Notes: generated by a model from the sequence alone, not told the origin. A DNA stretch of 6,435 nt from CBDDRG01 sp051306415 (GCA_051306415.1 JBPPNE010000384.1:1-6435); one strand, 5' to 3'; shown: positions 1 to 6,291, counted from the first letter of the stretch. Translations and numbers: made by a program.

Positions 1-564
1 GGCGGGCAGCGATGTACCGTAATTGACGACGGCTTCGCGAACCTTGTAAGGCAGAAAGGACTCGCGCGCAAGCTGGCGCTCTTCCTCGCAGGTAAACAGC
101 ACCGCCGCCGCGTCGCGCAGCACCGCATGCTGCATCAGCCACCAGTACAAGCATTTCTTGGCGTGCTTGAGCGGGTATTCGCGCTTGAACCAGGGATCGA
201 GCATGCCGTGAGGAAACACAAAGTACGGTACGCCGGCCGCACGCAGGCCGAGGCGTGTCGCCGGACCGTGAAACTGCCAGAGTCCATGGACGACGGCCGC
301 GTGGAATTCGTCTGCGTGCTCACGCAGCCAGGGGATGAGTCGGGGCGCATAAGAGAAGGTGCCACCCAACGTTGGCCCCAGGCCCACGGTTTGGATGTCT
401 GGTACATTCAGCCAAGGTGCTTCCGGCGCGTCCAGTGTGGCAACAGAAGGTATCGCGCCCAGCGATTGATAACAGGCTGTGAGCTGGCGCAGCCCCTCCG
501 ACGGCCCACCACCTGCTGGATTCAGGCTGCTGATGATATGCAAGATGCGAAGCGGTTCAGGCAT
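1..564 (-). CDS. GT4-type glycosyltransferase, N-terminal part (3' end outside window)
   Basis: This frame stays open for 188 codons from an ATG at 564-562 to the left edge, so the gene is cut by the window. It begins MPEPLRILHI, a first beta strand, followed by the SSLNPAGGGP loop (residues 12-21) that is typical of the acceptor-side Rossmann domain of family 4 retaining glycosyltransferases. Further family signatures are VFPHGMLDPW (116-125), FTCEEER (157-163) and VNYGT (180-184), where the chain is about to enter the nucleotide-sugar domain. The EX7E motif and donor site lie off the window. The gene begins 32 bases after the stop of the SGNH gene and is probably co-transcribed with it. The ribosome binding site is weak (GGGA about ten bases upstream). 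A GTG at 591-589 would add nine residues, but the ATG fits the family's usual N-terminus better. It presumably transfers a sugar to a lipid-linked glycan at the cytoplasmic face of the membrane. Donor and acceptor cannot be read from the sequence. Confidence 0.9.
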   Translation of the reverse strand, partial: MPEPLRILHIISSLNPAGGGPSEGLRQLTACYQSLGAIPSVATLDAPEAPWLNVPDIQTVGLGPTLGGTFSYAPRLIPWLREHADEFHAAVVHGLWQFHGPATRLGLRAAGVPYFVFPHGMLDPWFKREYPLKHAKKCLYWWLMQHAVLRDAAAVLFTCEEERQLARESFLPYKVREAVVNYGTSLPA

Positions 565-596
565 TCCGATGTCCCGTGGGTGATTTGACACCAATG

Positions 597-1550
597 TCAG
601 CGTGCGGCCGAATTGAGTTTCTCGGCGATCTGCGTCGCCAGATATGCGTTTCCGGACGGCGTGAGATTGGGCGTCGGGTGAATTTCGTCGCGGTAGAGGT
701 CGGGGGTAAGCCCCGGGGCGTCGAGCAGGTTCAGTACGTCGACCGGCTCCAAAGCGAGCCGGTGCACGCGGCTCGCGAATTCCCTGTAGCCCGCCAGCGC
801 TGTCTCGTCCCCCGCTACCGTCGCCCGATCAGGCCAGAGAACGACAAGCACCCGTGCATGTTCAGAAAGGCTGCGCAGGCGGTCGCGCAATAACGCCTCG
901 GTTTCTGGCAGAAAAACGGGGCTCTGTTCGGTATGTCCGGGAATCTCCGTCGATCCCAGTATCGATAACTTCGCCTGTAGCCCGCTCAAGGCGTACTTCT
1001 CGAACACATACCACAAGGCGCTGATTGGCCGTTGTCGCGGATGCGTCAGTTCTGACGCCCACTGGCTGCGCGTGCCCAGGTCTGCGCTGTTCAGCACCCA
1101 GACGACGTATTCGCAGGCCGAGACCACCTCCGGAAAACGATCCATGTACTCCACCTCGTTGGGTACGTTCCAGCTACCGGCGGCAGCGGACCAGACTGCC
1201 ATGCCGGGCAAGTGGCGCGCCAGCGTGGGTCCCAATTTGTCCGGCTGATCGTAAGGATTGCCACCCCAGACAATCGAATCCCCGATGAGCAGCACATCGG
1301 GCTTTTGATCGGGTTGCCATGTCTCCGAGCCCTGTGACTTTTCGTTGACCTGCCAGCGGTACTGGTTCAGAAAACTCCCAGCCTGGTTCGGTCGCGGGAT
1401 ATAGCCAATGTGTTCATCTGCGTCGTAGAGGGGAAAATCGATGATGCCCGCGAAACGCAAGCTTGCCTCAGCGGCGAAAGCCAAGCCGACCCCCACAACC
1501 ACCAACAGAGCTGCTCGCTTGATCTTCGAGCCACGATAGATCGTTATCAA
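597..1550 (-). CDS. Membrane-anchored SGNH/GDSL hydrolase-like protein of a polysaccharide locus
   Basis: The product has 317 residues. A hydrophobic segment at about residues 13-30 follows a basic N-terminus (YRGSKIKR), so the protein is probably held by a single anchor, or secreted, with the catalytic part in the periplasm. All four SGNH blocks can be seen: LLIGDSIVWG with nucleophile Ser92 (block I), AAAGSWN with Gly125 (block II), VLNSADL with Asn154 (block III) and DEIHP with Asp288 and His291 (block V). Such proteins hydrolyse or transfer ester-linked acyl groups. In polysaccharide clusters they usually act on O-acetyl substituents, which is the likely role here by inference. The start is TTG at 1550-1548, sharing the bases TTGA with the stop of the upstream GT4 gene. 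A good GAGGA site six bases upstream supports this start, and the next methionine is residue 117, inside the domain. Translational coupling to the GT4 gene is likely. The catalytic residues look intact; the substrate is unknown. Confidence 0.88.
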   Translation of the reverse strand: MITIYRGSKIKRAALLVVVGVGLAFAAEASLRFAGIIDFPLYDADEHIGYIPRPNQAGSFLNQYRWQVNEKSQGSETWQPDQKPDVLLIGDSIVWGGNPYDQPDKLGPTLARHLPGMAVWSAAAGSWNVPNEVEYMDRFPEVVSACEYVVWVLNSADLGTRSQWASELTHPRQRPISALWYVFEKYALSGLQAKLSILGSTEIPGHTEQSPVFLPETEALLRDRLRSLSEHARVLVVLWPDRATVAGDETALAGYREFASRVHRLALEPVDVLNLLDAPGLTPDLYRDEIHPTPNLTPSGNAYLATQIAEKLNSAAR

Positions 1551-2704
1551 CCGCAGTCCTCGGTCACCACTTGGGGTTTGCCTGCGGAAACCAAAACGGC
1601 GCGATACGCATCGATATAACGCTCGACCATCTGCGCGCCGGAAAACCGTTCGACGTTCTGCAAACCTGCTTGGACCAGCGCCGTCCGGCGCGTCATCGCA
1701 TCCACGACGATAGTGGCTGCGCCGGCCTCATCTTCAGGATCGATATAAATTGCAGCATCGCCACCGACTTCCGTCATCGGTGAGCGGCTGGACGTGATCA
1801 CTGGGCAACCGCAGGCTTGCGCCTCGGCGATCGGCCAGCCGAAGCCTTCCTGCAGGGAGGGGAACAACAGTGCCTCCGCCGTGGAGTACAGCGCCCGCAA
1901 GTCTTCGTTGGAGACATCTATCCACTCGTGGATGCGATCGGCCAACCCGCTGTGCTGCACCTGTTCCCGTAGATCGGACGGACAAGGCTTGCCGGCCATG
2001 ACGAGGTGGTGCCGCTGGAAGGTGGGCAGCGCTGCCAAATGCGCGAAGATACGCACCACACCGCCTCGGTTTTTGTACCATTGATTGCCACCCACATGCA
2101 GCAGAAAGGGCCAGGGCTCGGCGGCGGCGAGGGCCTGCAACCGTGCGCGGGCTTCCGCCGCCGGCATCGGGCGATAAGGGTAGTTCAGCGCATTGTGTAC
2201 GACGCGCGTACGCTCAGGCGCCAGCCCCGCGACGCGCAGCAACTCGGCCCTCGTTTGATCAGATACACAGACGATGTGTTGCGCTCGGCGCAGCCCGTTT
2301 AAGATCCAGCGTTGAAAGACGCGGCCACTCCAGCCTGTACGATTCTCTGCGATCTCTCCCCGCGCACTCGCGATTGCCATCAAATCGTGGCAGGTCACGA
2401 CGTGCGGCTTGCCCCCCAGCATCGCGGCATACATTGCGTTGCCGTGGTCGCAGATATGCACAACGTCTGCCCAGGCGGCCTCTCGTCGCAGCCGAGGCCG
2501 GAACAGTAGGAATCGGTCGATGTAGCCTAGCCACTTGCCCAAGCCTTCTTCCGCGCTAGACGTAAGAGTGCCTAACACTGGCGGCGGTTGAAGCAAACGC
2601 ACCTCATGCCCAGCCACCGTCAACAGTTCACGCATCAATTCCGCGAAGCGCAGCATGCTTTGCTGATGGTTGTGGGCGTAGTTGCCGAGGAGTAGCACTC
2701 TCAT
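1547..2704 (-). CDS. GT4-family glycosyltransferase
   Basis: This is a complete protein of 385 residues, the usual length for a GT-B fold family 4 enzyme. The N-terminal domain opens with MRVLLLGNYA and then QQSMLRFAELM (14-24), typical of one GT4 subgroup found in polysaccharide loci. The HVVTCHDL strand (101-108) and VVHNALN (168-174) lead to the domain junction. In the nucleotide-sugar domain, LLHVGGNQWYKNR (201-213) carries the glycine loop and basic residues Lys211 and Arg213. The EX7E motif is clear as EGFGWPIAE (Glu286 and Glu294), followed by ACGCPVITS (297-305). The enzyme should transfer a sugar with retention of configuration onto a lipid-linked acceptor at the cytoplasmic face; the sugar is not predictable. 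The ATG at 2704 lies four bases after the methyltransferase stop, and the stop overlaps the TTG of the SGNH gene, so all three sit in one operon. The Shine-Dalgarno match is poor, so it probably depends on coupling. Confidence 0.93.
   Translation of the reverse strand: MRVLLLGNYAHNHQQSMLRFAELMRELLTVAGHEVRLLQPPPVLGTLTSSAEEGLGKWLGYIDRFLLFRPRLRREAAWADVVHICDHGNAMYAAMLGGKPHVVTCHDLMAIASARGEIAENRTGWSGRVFQRWILNGLRRAQHIVCVSDQTRAELLRVAGLAPERTRVVHNALNYPYRPMPAAEARARLQALAAAEPWPFLLHVGGNQWYKNRGGVVRIFAHLAALPTFQRHHLVMAGKPCPSDLREQVQHSGLADRIHEWIDVSNEDLRALYSTAEALLFPSLQEGFGWPIAEAQACGCPVITSSRSPMTEVGGDAAIYIDPEDEAGAATIVVDAMTRRTALVQAGLQNVERFSGAQMVERYIDAYRAVLVSAGKPQVVTEDCG
1557..1561 (-). promoter_or_regulatory. Ribosome binding site supporting the TTG start of the SGNH gene
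   Basis: On the minus strand GAGGA lies six bases before the TTG at 1550-1548, inside the last codons of the upstream glycosyltransferase gene. No ATG start exists before residue 117 of the product, so this site decides the start. It also points to coupled translation across the TTGA overlap. Confidence 0.7.
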
Positions 2705-2708
2705 CGGG

Positions 2709-3407
2709 TCAGGCGCTGCGTATCAGGCTGGTGCGCAAAACCGCTTCGACGCCATTGAACGGCTGCGGCACTTCGAGCAACGTTTCAAGTTGCAGGGAAT
2801 ATGGGGGGCGTTCCAGAAATACGCCAGAATGGCGGAAAAGCCGAATATCCGGTCCCGCCACCTTGTCCTTGTTCCACTCGACGTGTTGTCCGGTCGGAAT
2901 GTGTTCCGTAACGATGACGCTGGCTCCTTTTAGTTTGTGAAGAATAGCGGTGATCTGCTGATTACTCAGATGCTGCAACACTTGACGAACGAGATATAGG
3001 TCGCCTTGAGGTAGCGGCTCATCGACAATGTTCAAACATTGAAACGTTACTGCTGGGCCGGCAGCCGTAGCGTTCAGGTGGGCGATGAGTGGACGCGCAA
3101 TGTCCACTCCGATGTAGATCATCGGCAATCCCTGCACAATCCTCCCTCCAACCCGAAAGTCGCCACAACCGAGATCGACAACCTTGGTGGAACCGCTTTC
3201 CCGAATATAGTTTCTGACTGTTTCCACGTAGGGATCGGAGGGCGCAGTATCACTACCCGAGCCGGAGTTAAATGAGCCCGATGTACCCCCCCAGCTTCTT
3301 TTGTTATAGATGTCTTCAAAAATTTCTTGCAGGCTCATGAGACGGTAGCGTCTTGAAGTAAATCGAGCACGAAACACGCGAAGCTGGTGTCGAAGAGCAT
3401 TCATCAT
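2709..3407 (-). CDS. Class I SAM-dependent methyltransferase
   Basis: The product has 232 residues. After a basic N-terminus, IFEDIYNKRSWGG (29-41) and a Ser/Gly-rich stretch ending SGSGSD (48-53) match the entry region of a methyltransferase family often found in glycan clusters. The SAM site is obvious: motif I is VVDLGCGDF (76-84), with the acidic residue that would bind the ribose in GVDIA (Asp102). LVRQVLQHLSN (139-149) corresponds to the motif IV/post-motif region, and VIVTEHIP (164-171) is the next strand. It likely O-methylates a sugar, either within the repeat unit or as a chain-end cap; this role is inferred from context. An AGGG site eight bases upstream of ATG 3407 supports the start. 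A second ATG follows directly (the protein starts MM), so the exact first residue is uncertain. The gene leads a compact block of four genes after a 187-base gap. Its base composition looks more A+T-rich than the two genes downstream. Confidence 0.9.
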   Translation of the reverse strand: MMNALRHQLRVFRARFTSRRYRLMSLQEIFEDIYNKRSWGGTSGSFNSGSGSDTAPSDPYVETVRNYIRESGSTKVVDLGCGDFRVGGRIVQGLPMIYIGVDIARPLIAHLNATAAGPAVTFQCLNIVDEPLPQGDLYLVRQVLQHLSNQQITAILHKLKGASVIVTEHIPTGQHVEWNKDKVAGPDIRLFRHSGVFLERPPYSLQLETLLEVPQPFNGVEAVLRTSLIRSA

Positions 3408-3594
3408 GCGCTATACCCTGGTTGGCCATTGCTAAAATTTCGCAGTTTCATAGCAGCGTCAGATGGAATTGCTGTCTTCGAAGTCGAAATAGCGAGTCGG
3501 CACCGGCAATCGGTGGAGCGCCGATGCTAGTAGTTTTGTGAAACCAACCACACGCTTCCGACATCTAGCTTACAGCTTGCTGTTGCCTTCAGTG
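3408..3594. other. Intergenic gap before the methyltransferase operon
   Basis: These 187 bases separate the GT9 stop from the methyltransferase start. I scanned the minus strand for sigma-70 pairs. Isolated -10-like hexamers exist (TATGAA in GCTATGAAAC, TATAGC just before the start), but none has a convincing -35 at 16-18 bases. There is no T-tract terminator after GT9. A small dyad, CACCG-ATTGC-CGGTG in minus-strand orientation, and a CTTCGAAG palindrome (3476-3483) are visible but not diagnostic. A 37-codon ATG frame on the minus strand has no ribosome binding site and resembles nothing known to me. The gap may hold a promoter I cannot recognise. Confidence 0.5.
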
Positions 3595-4710
3595 TCATAC
3601 GCCAGCCGCAAGGCGTAGCGGATCTCGCATCTCACGGATGGGCTGATCCAACAGACTCAAAACCCGCTCCGCAACGTCGATGGGCCGGATGGAACGGATG
3701 CAGATCATCTCGCGCTCGATGCACACGCTCAGGCGACAACCATTGCAGGGCACCAGGTTGTAAAAGACGTTGGCCTCGTTGCCAAAGGGAAACCAGATGC
3801 CAGGCTTGTTACGCGCCGAGGCGATCGACACGCAGGGAATGCCAACACTGCTAGCCAGATGCGCTGGACCGCTGGCGAGCCCGACGAACAGCGCCGCGCG
3901 TTCATAGACCGCCGCGTTCTGGCGAGGGCTCAATTTCCCGCACAGATTCAGCCCACCCTGCGGCCAGCAATCCAATAATTGCTGGCACTGATCCCATTCA
4001 TCGGCGGACCCGAGAAAGACGAGGGCATGACTTTTCGCCGACGTGCGCAAATGTCGGATCAACTCCAACCAACGATCCTGTCCCCAGTCGTTGGCGGGCA
4101 CTTTGGTGCCCACGCCGAAAGCAATGAAAGGTCGCGCCGTTCCCAGTTCTTGCAACAGCGGTTGGATGCTTTCGCGTTCCGTGGGCTGAAGGTTGAGCGA
4201 AAACAGCCGTTGCTCCAGCAGTGCTGGATCGTAACCCAGCGTGCGCAAAAGGCGGCTTGCCTCCGCCTCGCGATACTCTGGCATACCGGAAACCGGCAGA
4301 GGGACGTTGCAATGCCGGCCCAGCCAAAGTCCGTGCACGCGCCAGATACCGGTGAGAGCAAAAAAAATTGCGTCGCGCAAGCGCTGGCCGAGCGTGCGTC
4401 GGGGCATCAGATAAATGCCTACCGCAGGCCGCAACTTGCGGAGGGAACGTATTAACTCCAGCAGGGTCGACACGGTCATCTTCCGGTGCGGATACTCGAT
4501 GTAATCATCCACCAGACCGGAATCCATCAGGATTTGATGGCTGGGCGGAGCTTTTACGCCGCCGTCCTCGGGCGTATTGGTGAGCAGTACGATATGGCTG
4601 TCGGGGTACTGCTCGCGAACCAGGTGGAATGCGGGTAGTGCCACCAGCGTGTCGCCCATGCTACCGATGCGAAAGATCAAAATGGTGTTCGCTAAATGAT
4701 CATGCTTCAT
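3595..4710 (-). CDS. GT9-family (heptosyltransferase-like) glycosyltransferase
   Basis: From ATG 4710 the product has 371 residues. ILIFRIGSMGDTLVALP (10-26) is the GT9 signature, and Asp20 sits where the catalytic acid of WaaC/WaaF lies. In the C-terminal domain, GVGTKVPANDWGQDRW (199-214) matches the donor-binding loop of a GT9 subgroup seen in surface-polysaccharide loci, with Lys203. Next come VGLASGPAHLASSVGIP (276-292), SARNKPGIWFPFG (298-310) and a cysteine cluster, C-x2-C-x4-C-x6-C (322, 325, 330, 337). The usual Asp before SGP is Ala279 here. The donor may be ADP-heptose or another nucleotide sugar; the family name alone does not settle it. The frame extends to an ATG at 4818 in an ATGA overlap with the polymerase gene. 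The added 36 residues are not family-like and would be encoded by the intrinsic terminator, while GAGGA four bases before ATG 4710 supports the shorter form. The enzyme is cytoplasmic or peripheral to the inner membrane. Confidence 0.9.
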   Translation of the reverse strand: MKHDHLANTILIFRIGSMGDTLVALPAFHLVREQYPDSHIVLLTNTPEDGGVKAPPSHQILMDSGLVDDYIEYPHRKMTVSTLLELIRSLRKLRPAVGIYLMPRRTLGQRLRDAIFFALTGIWRVHGLWLGRHCNVPLPVSGMPEYREAEASRLLRTLGYDPALLEQRLFSLNLQPTERESIQPLLQELGTARPFIAFGVGTKVPANDWGQDRWLELIRHLRTSAKSHALVFLGSADEWDQCQQLLDCWPQGGLNLCGKLSPRQNAAVYERAALFVGLASGPAHLASSVGIPCVSIASARNKPGIWFPFGNEANVFYNLVPCNGCRLSVCIEREMICIRSIRPIDVAERVLSLLDQPIREMRDPLRLAAGV

Positions 4711-4714
4711 GGCG

Positions 4715-4740
4715 TCCTCGCACTGGAGTGACGGAGTGCG
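4715..4740 (-). promoter_or_regulatory. Hairpin and ribosome binding site in the GT9 leader
   Basis: On the minus strand CGCACT (4740-4735) pairs with AGTGCG (4724-4719) across a ten-base loop. The last base of the right arm is the first base of GAGGA (4719-4715), the ribosome binding site for ATG 4710. The region also repeats CACTCC twice, spaced by eight bases, followed by CAGTG. The six-pair stem is modest and may be chance. The binding site itself, four bases from the ATG, is the main support for the short GT9 start. Confidence 0.45.
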
Positions 4741-4771
4741 CGAAGTGACCGGGCAAATCCCCCCATATCTT

Positions 4772-4812
4772 AAAAACAGCCTGTCAGACTCTCTTGCATA
4801 GACTGACAGGCT
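4772..4812 (-). terminator. Intrinsic (Rho-independent) terminator after the polymerase gene
   Basis: Reading the minus strand, AGCCTGTCAG (4812-4803) and CTGACAGGCT (4787-4778) form a perfect ten-pair stem around a 15-base loop. Two further pairs are possible inside, beyond a T-T mismatch. The stem is followed by GTTTTT (4777-4772), so it has the classical stem plus U-tract form and points in the direction of the genes. On the plus strand no T-run follows, so it works in one direction only. It begins two bases after the polymerase stop codon (4817-4815), close enough that a terminating ribosome would cover its left arm. It therefore ends the polymerase transcript before GT9, or acts as an attenuator between the two. 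Confidence 0.85.
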
Positions 4813-4814
4813 TC

Positions 4815-6179
4815 TCATGCTCGGCTGCGATCACCTGTACTGAGCACACTTTGCTGAGCTACCGAGGTGGCGATGATCCACTGCTGATCAGATCTGAAAA
4901 GAGTATGGCCAATGGTGGAGACAACACCCAGTGAAATAAAAAGAAATGGGCTGTCAATCAACGTGGCGGAGGCAAACGTGGAATACATCAACCATCCACA
5001 CGCATATATCAATGACGCCAACTGAAACGCGCTGATCCGTCTGACTTCCAGCGGCACCGCCCGGCTGCGGTTTTGCGAAAGGAAGAACCACGATTTGCCT
5101 AACAGCACATACGAGAAATACATTGCAACGGCGACGCCAACCAAGCCAAAACGATACAGAATCATATAGGGCAAGAAATGGATGTTGTGCACCATTGACG
5201 ATCCCAGCGCAGCGCTGCCGGTTACGGACTCATCGTCGCTGTGGCCCATATCCAATAGCGCACCAAAGCCTTGGCCGAACACGGTGGTAATCCATGACGA
5301 GGGATGATGGATGATCTTGTCCGTGATGAGAGTGGCTTCATAAATGCGCTGATAGATTGCTATCGGGACATCGGTGAGGTCCCCGCCGGCCAGCAGAATA
5401 TCGGCGGCAGTATAAGTTTCGCGCAATCTACCGAGGAGGGCGGAATCGCCCTGCAAGTTTGGGATCAGGCCAAATAACAGAACCCCGCCGAATAACATAG
5501 CGCCAAGAATAATCAGCAGGCGAAAAAGACGGCTGCTTGACGTTCGGCCAGCGGCAAGTACAAAGAGCCCGATCGTGGCGACCCCCACAGCAGCGAGAAA
5601 TGAGCGATTACCCTGCCAAGCGTAGAGCGCAATCACCAGATAGATCGCACCAACGGTAACCCAGCGAACGCGTTTCAAGTAGAAATCACCGGCCAGAGCA
5701 CACAACGGAAGCAACAGCAGAAACGGACTAATTCTGATGGACGGTAAAATGAAAAACGTTAACGCCAACAGGATAACAAGCCAGGTAAAACGCACAGGGA
5801 GCTTCGATATGTCACCGTCGTTTGCAGGCGCGCGGGCGGCCTGAAGGGTCAGATCCCTGCCAATCATGAAAAACAGCAAGCCGCTGGAATAAAAGAAAAA
5901 ATCCGTCGCAATGTAGGGCGTCAACGGATTGAAGCCCAAGCCGATCACCAGCCATAGCCCCGCTAACGCCAACATTGTTGCTAGTCCTCGCGTAACGGGC
6001 ACTCGCAGGCTCATATGCTTGACACGAACCCACCACCAGATGCTCAAGGTACTGATCGCGACTGTCAGGTTCGCCAATCGAATATAGGGTGTGACCGAGA
6101 ACGAGCGTTCAACGACGAATCCAAAAAAGAGATCGAGAAAAAGTATCAGCCATAAGAACCACGTGCATACGCCAAACAT
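4815..6179 (-). CDS. Polytopic Wzy/WaaL-like O-antigen polymerase or ligase
   Basis: The product has 454 residues and roughly 12 hydrophobic segments, at about 5-24, 36-52, 65-82, 92-107, 131-147, 150-164, 172-188, 192-210, 219-239, 338-360, 384-401 and 408-426. A long hydrophilic loop at about 241-335 separates the two halves, as in Wzy/WaaL proteins, where it is periplasmic and carries function. Inside it, TTVFGQGFGALLD (298-310) and VHNIHFLPYMILYRFGLVG (330-348) match the family's G-x-G and HN...YR-G-G pattern, with His331 and Asn332. The protein should polymerise undecaprenyl-linked repeat units or transfer the glycan to an acceptor; polymerase and ligase cannot be told apart by sequence alone. 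An in-frame TAA at 6185-6183 makes the ATG at 6179 the first possible start. An AGGTGG site lies nine bases upstream, inside a hairpin. A strong terminator follows the stop. The 5' half is visibly richer in A+T than the genes at the left, as is common for Wzy genes. Confidence 0.88.
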   Translation of the reverse strand: MFGVCTWFLWLILFLDLFFGFVVERSFSVTPYIRLANLTVAISTLSIWWWVRVKHMSLRVPVTRGLATMLALAGLWLVIGLGFNPLTPYIATDFFFYSSGLLFFMIGRDLTLQAARAPANDGDISKLPVRFTWLVILLALTFFILPSIRISPFLLLLPLCALAGDFYLKRVRWVTVGAIYLVIALYAWQGNRSFLAAVGVATIGLFVLAAGRTSSSRLFRLLIILGAMLFGGVLLFGLIPNLQGDSALLGRLRETYTAADILLAGGDLTDVPIAIYQRIYEATLITDKIIHHPSSWITTVFGQGFGALLDMGHSDDESVTGSAALGSSMVHNIHFLPYMILYRFGLVGVAVAMYFSYVLLGKSWFFLSQNRSRAVPLEVRRISAFQLASLIYACGWLMYSTFASATLIDSPFLFISLGVVSTIGHTLFRSDQQWIIATSVAQQSVLSTGDRSRA

Positions 6180-6185
6180 CTTTTA

Positions 6186-6207
6186 CAGCCACCTGTTACA
6201 GGGGCTG
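6186..6207 (-). promoter_or_regulatory. Stem-loop covering the ribosome binding site of the polymerase gene
   Basis: On the minus strand CAGCCCCTG (6207-6199) can pair with CAGGTGGCTG (6195-6186), leaving one bulged T (6191) and a loop of three bases (TAA). The right arm contains AGGTGG (6194-6189), the only good Shine-Dalgarno match for the ATG at 6179. Folding would therefore hide the ribosome entry site. No T-run follows in either direction, so it is not a terminator. The central CCTGTTACAGG (6192-6202) is also a perfect DNA dyad and could instead be an operator half-site pair. Confidence 0.5.
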
Positions 6208-6291
6208 AGCGGGGGATAAACATCATTAGCGAAAGCCATTCGGCAGTAGCCTACTTATCCAAGCGAAGGCAAATCGAACCAGAAAATGAGG
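6208..6291. other. Leader region upstream of the polymerase gene
   Basis: Between the stop of the right-edge ORF and the hairpin at the polymerase start I find no convincing sigma-70 or sigma-54 promoter on the minus strand. A TTGCCT (from TTTGCCTTCG) has only CTACTG at 17 bases, which is a poor -10. No terminator follows the upstream ORF, so read-through into the polymerase gene is possible. Confidence 0.4.

Noticed and set aside
135..407. Minus-strand frame of 90 codons
   Set aside because: It is an alternative frame within the same partial GT4 gene; the product is Ser/Arg/Thr-rich and without motifs.
127..588. Plus-strand frame of 153 codons
   Set aside because: It is antisense to the N-terminal GT4 coding sequence, whose minus-strand frame shows clear family motifs (VFPHGMLDPW, FTCEEER). 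The plus-strand product is Arg/Gln/Cys-rich with no recognisable motif.
576..893. Plus-strand frame of 105 codons
   Set aside because: It lies antisense to the 3' part of the SGNH gene, over its conserved DEIHP block, and has no motif of its own.
3561..3590. Possible terminator after GT9 (ACAG/CTGT dyad)
   Set aside because: The stem is only four to five pairs with a tiny loop and no T-run follows on the minus strand.
3979..4455. Plus-strand frame of 158 codons
   Set aside because: It is antisense to the GT9 gene across its conserved donor-binding region. The product looks like a shadow translation.
4711..4818. N-terminal extension of GT9 from ATG 4818
   Set aside because: The extra codons run through a perfect terminator hairpin and its T-tract, the 36 residues are not GT9-like, and ATG 4710 has its own GAGGA and begins just before the conserved first beta strand.
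6268..6290. Possible sigma-54 promoter (TGG...TTGCC on the minus strand)
   Set aside because: The GG and GC elements are separated by eight bases instead of the required ten, and the flanking bases match the consensus poorly.
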